Part shown: positions 1-5,839 of the stretch, piece by piece | Layout: each line of letters starts with the position of its first letter | Numbering within the stretch: the stretch's first letter is position 1 | NCBI GenBank assembly: GCA_002499525.1 | Contig: DAMC01000065.1 | Coordinates: 30,288 to 43,907 of the forward strand | DNA length: 13,620 nucleotides | Origin: Nitrosopumilales archaeon UBA218 | Lineage (GTDB): Archaea > Thermoproteota > Nitrososphaeria > Nitrososphaerales > Nitrosopumilaceae | Direction of reading: 5' to 3' | The notes under the pieces: model-generated | Databases searched by the model: none | Seen by the model: the letters and a program-made list of their open reading frames with translations, nothing else | Told to the model about the DNA's origin: nothing | Translations under genes and position numbers: made by a program

Positions 1-332
1 GCTGGCTGATCAGAACCAAATGTTCCAAATTCATCACCATAAATGTTTGAAATGGAAACAGATACAGAATCATCATTTTCATAATCCATTATTTGCAATC
101 CCCAAAAGAGAGTATTTACGTCAGAGCTTGCATCAAATGAAAACGTGTTTGTTTGTTCAGGATCGATTTGTGTCTTATCAGTGACCTCATCGAACATCCC
201 TTTCATCATCTCAGATATCGAAAATTCCGAATTTGAAATTCCAGTGTTTGATACGAGAGTCATTGCAGTCAGAAATGATACAAACACTATGACTAGACCC
301 CCAAGCGCAATGTAAATTCCTCGTTTTCTCAT
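1..332 (-). CDS. Membrane-anchored exported protein, N-terminal fragment
   Basis: I do not recognise this gene; only its first 110 codons lie in the window and the reading frame is open to the window edge. The protein starts MRKRGIYIALGG, two basic patches followed by a hydrophobic stretch at about residues 6-26 (GIYIALGGLVIVFVSFLTAM), which looks like an uncleaved N-terminal membrane anchor or signal sequence. The rest is polar and rich in Ser, Asp, Asn and Thr, typical of an extracellular domain, with no cysteine seen. The ATG at 332 is chosen because an in-frame TGA lies two codons upstream. The gene follows the coiled-coil gene on the same strand with a gap of 28 nt, so the two may be co-transcribed, although an AT-rich box at about 354-365 could give it its own promoter. 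Function unknown; export is an inference from the N-terminus. Confidence 0.7.
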   Translation of the reverse strand, partial: MRKRGIYIALGGLVIVFVSFLTAMTLVSNTGISNSEFSISEMMKGMFDEVTDKTQIDPEQTNTFSFDASSDVNTLFWGLQIMDYENDDSVSVSISNIYGDEFGTFGSDQP

Positions 333-360
333 ATATCATCAGGGTGATTATTCAATAATT

Positions 361-1149
361 TTATCTGGATGATTTTTTGGGCTTTTTAGAAACTTTATGT
401 TTTGATTTTTTTGCGATTTTTCTTTTTGGGGTTCTTTTCTTTGATTTTCTTTTTGTAGCTGCTTTTTTTGCTGCTGCCTTTCGCTTTTTGGCCATTAGTT
501 CTTCCAACTTAGCGGTAACTTTTGCAAGAGCTACATTTGTACGATCAACTTGCTTTTCCGAAGATTCCAGTTTTTTCTTAAGTTTGGCAGAATCAGATGT
601 ACTCTCCCTGAGTTGTGATATAAGCGCAGGTTTCGATTTTGTTTCTTTCTGTATTTTTTGACTTGTACTAGATTGTGATTTTTTATATTCGATGATTTCT
701 TTTTCTGCTTTCTGTACAGCCTTTTCTCGAATCTGGATTTCAGATTCTAATTCTCGGATTTTTTCATTTGCTATATCTAATCTGTATTGAGCATTGGACT
801 TTATATCCTCATTATCAGAATTCGCAAGATCAATTTCAGCCTGATCTTTTGCCTCGTTTTCTTTAACTAATCTTTCCTGAGCGGTTTTTGCTAGTCGCTC
901 AAGGCTTTCCTTTCTAGATAAAATTTGATTAAATTCTACGTTAATATCAGTGAGCTGTTCCTTGTCATGTTCAAGGTGTTTTTGAAGTCTTTTTAGGCCT
1001 GAAGATGAGCGTCTGCTAATAGTAATGGCTTCTTTTAGTTCGCGTTCGTTTTTTCGCCTCAATTTTGAAGCCTCGATTTTTTGCTGTTTCAGTTTTTCAG
1101 CGAGTTTTTCTAACGATGTCAATGATAAAACTCCAAAAACGATAGGCAT
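361..1149 (-). CDS. Coiled-coil protein with lysine-rich, histone-H1-like C-terminal tail
   Basis: No family recognised. The 262-residue protein has three parts. A short hydrophobic N-terminus (MPIVFGVLSL) precedes a highly charged Glu/Lys/Gln-rich region at about residues 12-218 with heptad-like leucine and isoleucine spacing, which reads as one long coiled coil. Residues about 220-262 are almost entirely Lys, Arg, Ala and Ser, with blocks such as KKRKAAAKKAATKRKSKKR and a C-terminal KKPKKSSR. I see no cysteine or tryptophan. The tail resembles those of eukaryotic H1 and bacterial Hc1/HU-extended proteins, so binding of DNA, RNA or another polyanion is a reasonable inference, with the coiled coil driving oligomerisation. 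A cell-surface or cytoskeletal role cannot be excluded. The start is an ATG with no clear Shine-Dalgarno; a TTAAAT box near 1190-1196 would give a leader of about 17 nt. It is the first gene of a minus-strand pair with the exported protein at 1-332. Confidence 0.8.
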   Translation of the reverse strand: MPIVFGVLSLTSLEKLAEKLKQQKIEASKLRRKNERELKEAITISRRSSSGLKRLQKHLEHDKEQLTDINVEFNQILSRKESLERLAKTAQERLVKENEAKDQAEIDLANSDNEDIKSNAQYRLDIANEKIRELESEIQIREKAVQKAEKEIIEYKKSQSSTSQKIQKETKSKPALISQLRESTSDSAKLKKKLESSEKQVDRTNVALAKVTAKLEELMAKKRKAAAKKAATKRKSKKRTPKRKIAKKSKHKVSKKPKKSSR

Positions 1150-1237
1150 AAGTTCTGACTATTTTCAGTAATTGACTTTTGAGTAAAGAAATTTAACACT
1201 ATTACGAGTTTTTTGGTAGAGGTAAGATAGGGGTTTT

Positions 1238-1245
1238 AGTTAAAT
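1238..1245 (+). promoter_or_regulatory. Probable TATA box for the 103-residue protein gene
   Basis: An AGTTAAAT element is centred about 26 nt upstream of the ATG at 1268, the distance at which an archaeal TATA box places transcription start on or next to the start codon. No Shine-Dalgarno is seen before the ATG, which fits a leaderless message. Assigned from sequence and spacing only. Confidence 0.4.
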
Positions 1246-1267
1246 TGTTCCCACAATACATCAGAAT

Positions 1268-1579
1268 ATGGAATTTCACCCGTCCCAAATCCCCATAATC
1301 AAGACCTATGATGTCAAAGATACCAAATCTGCATCCGATTCTGCGATCGATATGATAAAAATCGGATTTGAGGGGCAAAAAGGCGGATTCAAGGTTTTGA
1401 TGCCAAAGGAAGAGAAACTAGCCAAAAGGATAGGATTGACAGTTACGTCAGAGCTTAACTTTATGTTAAGAAAGCAAAAACAGGAAAGAAATTTGCGATA
1501 TTGGACATATCACCACGACCAGAAAAGCTATGCCATTGTTTTGATCAGCGCAAATGTGTTTGATTCACTAGGTTTTTGA
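1268..1579 (+). CDS. Conserved-looking small protein of unknown function (103 aa)
   Basis: I do not recognise this protein. It is soluble by composition, basic in the middle (LRKQKQERNLRYWTYHHD at about residues 67-84) and has alternating hydrophobic stretches at the end (YAIVLISANVF), suggesting a small alpha/beta fold. It has no cysteine, no signal peptide and no membrane segment. The central phrase KVLMPKEEKLAKRIGLTV looks like a helix followed by a strand, but I cannot name a domain. The ATG start fits a TATA-like box 26 nt upstream. Its last 12 nt overlap the end of the convergent PAP2 phosphatase gene. It stands alone on the plus strand, so context gives no functional hint. It is probably a real gene because it has a promoter-like element, a balanced protein composition and fills an otherwise unexplained interval. 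Confidence 0.7.
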   Translation: MEFHPSQIPIIKTYDVKDTKSASDSAIDMIKIGFEGQKGGFKVLMPKEEKLAKRIGLTVTSELNFMLRKQKQERNLRYWTYHHDQKSYAIVLISANVFDSLGF

Positions 1580-2227
1580 TTTCTCAAATATTTTGTATAG
1601 TTTGAGTTTGTTACCAATAATTGCTGCAAATGCTATACCAAATATTGTCCCACCTATCACATCCATAGGATAATGTTGGAGCACATAGACTCTACTGAGT
1701 GATTCCAAAAGTGGAAATATCCATAGTAGGTATCTTCCCCTAGGGAATCTATGTGAGAATGCATATCCTGCAATCATTGTTACGATTGCGGCTCTGGTTG
1801 CATGACCAGAAGGAAATGATCCATCAGTTCCAAGAACGAATGTATCCTTCCCGATACTATAAGGAAATTTAGAGCCCAAAAACTCGAGATTTGGTCTTGG
1901 GTGATCAATTACATATCCTTTGATGTACCCAGAGCCTATCGTTCCTGCAACTATGCATAAAAGCATAACCAGTCCAATTCTACGGGTTGGTCTAACTATG
2001 AGAAGCACTATACTGAACAAAACTAGCCATTTAACATCGCCAATTTCTGTAATTACCCACATGAAGAGATCGATTGTGTGATTTCCCGAAATAGATTGAA
2101 AATAATGAATGGTGTAATTATCAAATTCTTGCGTGACCTTGTAGTTGACTAAAATGGACAATACTACAAAAGTAATCACTAAAACAAAGAATGGCCTAGA
2201 TCTTAGGCCGAACATCCAATTTTGCAA
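1568..2227 (-). CDS. PAP2-family membrane phosphatase
   Basis: Member of the type 2 phosphatidic acid phosphatase (PAP2) superfamily, integral membrane enzymes that hydrolyse phosphate monoesters of lipids such as isoprenyl diphosphates or phosphatidate analogues. The phosphatase signature is visible: HPRP at about residues 109-112 preceded by K103, PSGH at 139-142, and SRVYVLQHYPMD at 178-189, where H185 would be the phosphorylated nucleophile and H142 the acid. About six hydrophobic helices are present: near 12-28, 52-78, 84-106, 144-157, 167-184 and 190-205. The length of 219 residues is normal. The first motif has seven rather than six residues between Lys and Arg-Pro. The listed start is a TTG directly after an in-frame TGA; the ATG at 2215 (codon 5) is an alternative. 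In archaea a role in undecaprenyl/dolichyl-phosphate recycling or archaeal lipid metabolism is plausible, but the substrate cannot be read from the sequence. Confidence 0.88.
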   Translation of the reverse strand: MQNWMFGLRSRPFFVLVITFVVLSILVNYKVTQEFDNYTIHYFQSISGNHTIDLFMWVITEIGDVKWLVLFSIVLLIVRPTRRIGLVMLLCIVAGTIGSGYIKGYVIDHPRPNLEFLGSKFPYSIGKDTFVLGTDGSFPSGHATRAAIVTMIAGYAFSHRFPRGRYLLWIFPLLESLSRVYVLQHYPMDVIGGTIFGIAFAAIIGNKLKLYKIFEKSKT

Positions 2228-2286
2228 TCACTAAATGGCTATTCATCTTGTTTTTAATTTTTCTGGAAAACAGATCGGCTGAAAGA

Positions 2287-2292
2287 TTTTAA
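2287..2292 (+). promoter_or_regulatory. Probable TATA box of pgk
   Basis: TTTTAA, centred about 26 nt upstream of the GTG at 2316, within GATTTTAAGC. The spacing predicts a transcript beginning at or very near the start codon. No ribosome-binding site is seen between box and GTG, consistent with a leaderless message. Confidence 0.5.
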
Positions 2293-2315
2293 GCTGGCAA
2301 AAAAACACCACAAGC

Positions 2316-3524
2316 GTGAATATTCTAACGCTTGGAGATTTCGACCTTAAAGGAAAAACTGTTCTTCTCCGAGTGGATATGAATTGTCCTATCGATCCAT
2401 CGACTGGAGAGATTTCCGGGGTGAAGAGAATCGAGGAAGCGACAGAAACAATCAAGGCATTATCTGAAGCTAAAGTTGTTGTGGCCTCTCATCAAGGACG
2501 AGTAGGAAATAAGGATTATATCGGAATGGATCAGCATGCAAAGATTTTGGAAAAAATGCTTGGAAAAAAAGTCACATACGTTCAAGATGTAATTGGTGAG
2601 CTTGCACAATCTGAAATAAAAAAAATGCAAAACGGAGAAATAATTCTATTAGATAATTTGAGATTTTGTGCGGAGGAAAATTACGAGTTTTCATCTGAAG
2701 AGGCAGCAGAGACAGTCATGGTACAGAGATTGGGAAAACTTTTTGATCTTTGTGTTTTAGATTCTTTTCCATCTGCCCACAGAGCTCATCCTTCCCTTGT
2801 AGGTTTTTCGCATGTCATACCCACCTGTGCGGGAAAAATTGTAGAACGCGAGGTTCGCAAGCTCGAAGAAATCCTGACAGTTGCAAAGGCCCCGCATGTC
2901 ATAGTTTTGGGAGGTTCAAAAGTTACGGATAGGTTAGAGGCAATCAAGATGCTAATTAAGCGTGGGCGAGCAGACCAAATACTACTGACGGGGTTGATCG
3001 GAAATGTGTTTATGCGTGCCCAGGCTCGAATCAAGTATCCATTAGGTATCAAAGGAGAAGAAGAGGCAGTTGCAAAGGCCCACACGTTAATGGGTGAATA
3101 TCCAGATGTATTTTTCACTCCAGTCGATGTTGCGGTAAACAATGATGGTAAAAGATCAGAAATGGATGTTAGACTGCTAAACAAGGGAGATCAAATTTTA
3201 GATCTAGGACCAAAAACAATAGAACATTATTCAAAGATAATATCGAGTGCAGGCACAGTATTCATTTCCGGTCCACCCGGATTTTTTGAAAAACCAGATT
3301 TTAGCTATGGTACAAAAGCAATGTTAGAAGCAGTTGCAAATTCCATGGCAACTACCATTGTTAGCGGTGGACACTTGACATCTGCTCTTAAAAAATACGG
3401 TTTAGCAGAGAAGATAACTCACATTAGTACTGCCGGAGGAGCTTTAGTCCTATACCTGACTGGGGAGAAGCTTCCTATGATTCAAGCTCTAGAGTCAGCA
3501 GCTGTGAAATATCGTTCTAAATAA
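2316..3524 (+). CDS. pgk: Phosphoglycerate kinase
   Basis: Catalyses the reversible phosphate transfer between 1,3-bisphosphoglycerate and ADP, giving 3-phosphoglycerate and ATP; in an autotrophic archaeon it mainly serves gluconeogenesis. The 402-residue length is usual for archaeal PGK. Family landmarks in order: RVDMNCP at residues 19-25 (substrate Asp and Asn), SHQGR at 58-62, LLDNLRF at 111-117, AHRAH at 154-158, the nucleotide-binding GGSKVTDR at 199-206 with K202, GPPGFFE at 319-325, SGGHL at 350-354 and STAGGA at 371-376 near the ATP phosphate site. The start is GTG; its position matches the N-terminus expected for the family and the TATA box 26 nt upstream. The gene is single on the plus strand and its stop overlaps the convergent SUF-operon end by 8 nt. 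Nothing is truncated or unusual. Confidence 0.97.
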   Translation: MNILTLGDFDLKGKTVLLRVDMNCPIDPSTGEISGVKRIEEATETIKALSEAKVVVASHQGRVGNKDYIGMDQHAKILEKMLGKKVTYVQDVIGELAQSEIKKMQNGEIILLDNLRFCAEENYEFSSEEAAETVMVQRLGKLFDLCVLDSFPSAHRAHPSLVGFSHVIPTCAGKIVEREVRKLEEILTVAKAPHVIVLGGSKVTDRLEAIKMLIKRGRADQILLTGLIGNVFMRAQARIKYPLGIKGEEEAVAKAHTLMGEYPDVFFTPVDVAVNNDGKRSEMDVRLLNKGDQILDLGPKTIEHYSKIISSAGTVFISGPPGFFEKPDFSYGTKAMLEAVANSMATTIVSGGHLTSALKKYGLAEKITHISTAGGALVLYLTGEKLPMIQALESAAVKYRSK

Positions 3525-3846
3525 TTGCCTTACAGCTAGGGCAGTTTTTTTCTTCTAATTTATTAATTGGAGTTTCCATTCCACATTTTTTACACGGTAT
3601 TTTTTCAAGTGGTTCGAATAGTTTGAACCATTGTGTGGTAAAGTTTTGCGCGATATTTCTCATGATTCCGGCATCACATAATTCGTTGAAATATTTTTCT
3701 AAATCATCAATAGTGATTGATTTTTCTATTGAGTTTGATTTTTGAAGTTCTACAAAAATTTGGTCATTAGTAAATCTCTCATCCGAATTGAATTTTTCAA
3801 AAATCACTTTTCTGATTTCCAACGAAACTTCTCCCACAAAGACCAC
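3517..3846 (-). CDS. Small winged-helix / zinc-ribbon protein, last gene of the SUF operon
   Basis: No named family recognised. The 109-residue protein has a helical N-terminal part (about residues 5-75) that reads like a winged-helix domain, with a leucine-rich second half (LEKYFNELCDAGIMRNIAQ) followed by a wing-like segment, then a C-terminal zinc ribbon: C85-x2-C88, thirteen residues, C102-x2-C105. The gene begins with GTG immediately after the TAG of sufU, with no spacer, so translation is likely coupled. A second GTG three codons later, preceded by GGTGG, is an alternative start. Position suggests a role linked to Fe-S assembly, for example a transcriptional regulator of the operon or a metal-sensing accessory factor. 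The four cysteines could bind zinc or an Fe-S cluster. Placement in the operon is seen; regulation is inference. Confidence 0.72.
   Translation of the reverse strand: MVFVGEVSLEIRKVIFEKFNSDERFTNDQIFVELQKSNSIEKSITIDDLEKYFNELCDAGIMRNIAQNFTTQWFKLFEPLEKIPCKKCGMETPINKLEEKNCPSCKAII
3545..3554 (+). terminator. T-rich tract downstream of pgk
   Basis: A run of seven T followed by CTT lies 21 nt past the pgk stop on the plus strand. Archaeal transcription commonly ends at such U-rich tracts without a hairpin. The tract lies inside the 3' end of the convergent zinc-ribbon gene, where it also encodes Glu/Lys codons, so its role as terminator is only likely. Confidence 0.4.
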
Positions 3847-4281
3847 CTAGTATAACGAGGAAGCTTCCTGCTTTAAGGCATCAGCATTTGCATCCTTACT
3901 TGCAAGATAAGAATAGAGTCCATATTTGAGCACTTTAAGAGACAGTAAAGCACATTTTATTCTGACAGCCTGTAGGTTTTCTAGGCCAAGCTCACCAAGA
4001 ACATCGTTTTTTTGGATTTTTCTTGCTTCGTCAATACTTTTCCCCTTGACAATTTCAGTCAAAACGGATGTACATGCAAGGCATATTGCGCAGCCACGCC
4101 CACTAAATTTGATATCAGAGACCGTTTCATTTTCCACATTCATGTAAATGTCTATACTATCTCCACAAAGGGGATTACTATCGTGATATTTGATGGTCGG
4201 ATTCTCAATTTTTCCAAAGTTGCTTGGATGTCTGGAATAATCCACAATCATTTCATGATAAATGTCCGCATTGCCACTCAT
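3847..4281 (-). CDS. sufU: SufU/IscU-type Fe-S scaffold or sulfur-acceptor protein
   Basis: Member of the IscU/SufU family, which receives sulfur from the cysteine desulfurase and either relays it or builds a transient cluster. The three ligand cysteines are present: C39 in NPLCGD with the companion D41, C64 in GRGCAIC, and C110 in RIKCALLSLK. The residue before the last cysteine is Lys, as in SufU, rather than the His typical of IscU. The protein nevertheless lacks the roughly 18-residue insertion that bacterial SufU carries between the second and third cysteine: the gap is 46 residues here, close to IscU. Two further cysteines, C67 and C70, follow C64. The ATG overlaps the sufS stop as ATGA, and GAGGT lies about 10 nt upstream. 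Function next to SufS is well supported; whether it is a scaffold or a zinc-dependent sulfur acceptor is not settled. Confidence 0.92.
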   Translation of the reverse strand: MSGNADIYHEMIVDYSRHPSNFGKIENPTIKYHDSNPLCGDSIDIYMNVENETVSDIKFSGRGCAICLACTSVLTEIVKGKSIDEARKIQKNDVLGELGLENLQAVRIKCALLSLKVLKYGLYSYLASKDANADALKQEASSLY

Positions 4282-5519
4282 AACTTGAATAACCTCGCTG
4301 CCCTCGATAGAGAATTAATCAGGACATCTACTTCTTCCTTTGTATTATAGATATAAAAACTGGCACGAGATGTAGCGGCGATGTCAAGTTTTTCCATCAA
4401 TACCTGAGCACAGTGATGTCCTGAACGTATTGCAATCCCATCTTCATCAATTATGGTTGCTAGATCATGTGGATGGATGTCCGCAAAATTAAAAGAAATT
4501 ACTCCTCCTCGCTTTGACATATCAGATGTGCCATAGATTTTGATTCCAGGAATCTTGGATAATCTATCCAAAGCATATTTTGTGATTTCAATTTCATGAG
4601 CCCTGACATAGTCCATGCCAATTTCATTTAGATAATCAATTGCGGCGGCAAATCCAATTACATCGGCAATATTTGGAGTTCCAGCTTCGAATTTGTAGGG
4701 CAGATCATTCCAAGTTGTTTCATATTTGTGAACCTCGCGAATCATATCTCCGCCACCATGAAATGGTGCCATTTGTTCAAGTAGTTCTTTTTTTGCCCAA
4801 AGCACCCCAACACCAGTTGGTCCAAGCATTTTATGTGCAGAAAACGCAAAGAAATCACATCCGAGAGAATCCAAATCTACTTTCATGTGAGGGACAGATT
4901 GTGCTCCATCGATTAGAACTCGCACGCCTGCCTTTTTACATTTATCAACTAGAGTTGCAACATCCGTAATTGTTCCCAAAACGTTTGACATTTGACTAAC
5001 AGCTACGAGTTTCACTTTTCCTGAGGTGAGAAACTGATCTAGTTGTTCTAAAATCAATTCTCCGTTGTCATCAACTGCAACATATTCTAGTTTTGCATGT
5101 TTTTCCTGTGTAAGTAATTGCCATGGTACAATGTTGGAATGATGTTCGTATTCAGTTGTAACTATAATGTCGCCCTCTTGGATATTTTGTCTACCCCAAG
5201 CATATGCAACTAAATTAATTGCTTCAGTTGTTCCTCGAACAAAGACTATTTCCTGTCTGTCTTTAATATTAAGGAATTTTGCTATCTTGTCTCGAGCGGT
5301 TTCATATGCTTCGGTAGCTTCTTCAGCCAATGCGTGAACGGCACGATGAATGTTCGAATTATGATTTGTATAAAAGTCAGTGATTGTGTTGATTACCTGA
5401 ATTGGTTTTTGTGTTGTTGCGGCATTATCAAAGTAAACCAAATTTTTGTCATTCCTTACTTTTCTCTGTAGGATTGGAAAGTCTTTTCTTATTTGATCAA
5501 CAGAAATAGTTGCTTGCAT
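4278..5519 (-). CDS. sufS: Cysteine desulfurase SufS
   Basis: Pyridoxal-phosphate enzyme (class V aminotransferase fold, group II desulfurase) that removes sulfur from L-cysteine, leaving alanine and an enzyme-bound persulfide for Fe-S assembly. Seen in order: YFDNAATTQKP near 29-39, RGTTEAINLVA near 95-105, EYEHHSNIVPW at 123-133, IDGAQSVPH at 203-211 (cofactor Asp and Gln), SAHKMLGPTG at 227-236 with the Schiff-base lysine K230, and RSGHHCAQ at 365-372 with the persulfide cysteine C370. The RSGHHC context is that of SufS rather than IscS/NifS. Length of 413 residues is normal. It starts 2 nt after the Rieske gene stop, with GAGGT about 7 nt before the ATG, and its TGA overlaps sufU in ATGA. 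Confidence 0.97.
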   Translation of the reverse strand: MQATISVDQIRKDFPILQRKVRNDKNLVYFDNAATTQKPIQVINTITDFYTNHNSNIHRAVHALAEEATEAYETARDKIAKFLNIKDRQEIVFVRGTTEAINLVAYAWGRQNIQEGDIIVTTEYEHHSNIVPWQLLTQEKHAKLEYVAVDDNGELILEQLDQFLTSGKVKLVAVSQMSNVLGTITDVATLVDKCKKAGVRVLIDGAQSVPHMKVDLDSLGCDFFAFSAHKMLGPTGVGVLWAKKELLEQMAPFHGGGDMIREVHKYETTWNDLPYKFEAGTPNIADVIGFAAAIDYLNEIGMDYVRAHEIEITKYALDRLSKIPGIKIYGTSDMSKRGGVISFNFADIHPHDLATIIDEDGIAIRSGHHCAQVLMEKLDIAATSRASFYIYNTKEEVDVLINSLSRAARLFKL

Positions 5520-5521
5520 GA

Positions 5522-5839
5522 CTAAACCTCAACGTAGATTTCGTTTTGATCTATTTTAACATTGTAAATTTTCAAGGCAGTCTCCGCCGGAGGATTTTGT
5601 GGTTGTCCATTCTCTAAATTAAAAATTGAGAGATGTAATGGACATCTCACGCCTTCGTTACTCAGAAATCCAGTTGAGAGGTCAGCTTCGGCATGAGTGC
5701 AAATTCTGTCTGTGACATAGATTTTTCCTCCAAGATTTGTTATGAGGAGTTTTTTTTCTTCTATATCAAATGGGAGCATATTGTTTGTACTAAGTTGGTT
5801 TTGTGCACATGCCTTTACCCACTTTCCCACGACTATCAC
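5522..5839 (-). CDS. Rieske-type [2Fe-2S] ferredoxin within the SUF operon
   Basis: Small soluble Rieske protein of the dioxygenase-ferredoxin type. The cluster ligands are clear: C47-T-H49, then sixteen residues, C66-P-L-H69. The typical CPLHG is CPLHL here, followed by SIFNLENGQP and a proline-rich PPAE, the usual end of a Rieske fold. The remaining sequence is short beta-strand material and there is no transmembrane anchor, which argues against a bc1-complex subunit. The listed GTG overlaps the sufD stop as GTGA; a second GTG three codons later (5830) is preceded by GGTGAT, a good match to the archaeal 16S 3' end, and may be the true start (102 residues). Likely role: electron donor for SUF assembly or for another oxidoreductase. 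No oxygenase gene is nearby, so the operon is the only clue. Confidence 0.9.
   Translation of the reverse strand: MIVVGKWVKACAQNQLSTNNMLPFDIEEKKLLITNLGGKIYVTDRICTHAEADLSTGFLSNEGVRCPLHLSIFNLENGQPQNPPAETALKIYNVKIDQNEIYVEV

Noticed and set aside
377..661. Open frame on the plus strand encoding a Phe-rich, membrane-like peptide
   Set aside because: It is the antisense of the lysine-rich tail and coiled coil: AAA/AAG codons read backwards give TTT/CTT (Phe/Leu). No promoter or start context supports it.
2786..3184. 132-codon minus-strand frame inside pgk
   Set aside because: pgk on the plus strand has complete family motifs across this stretch, and the antisense protein shows no recognisable feature.
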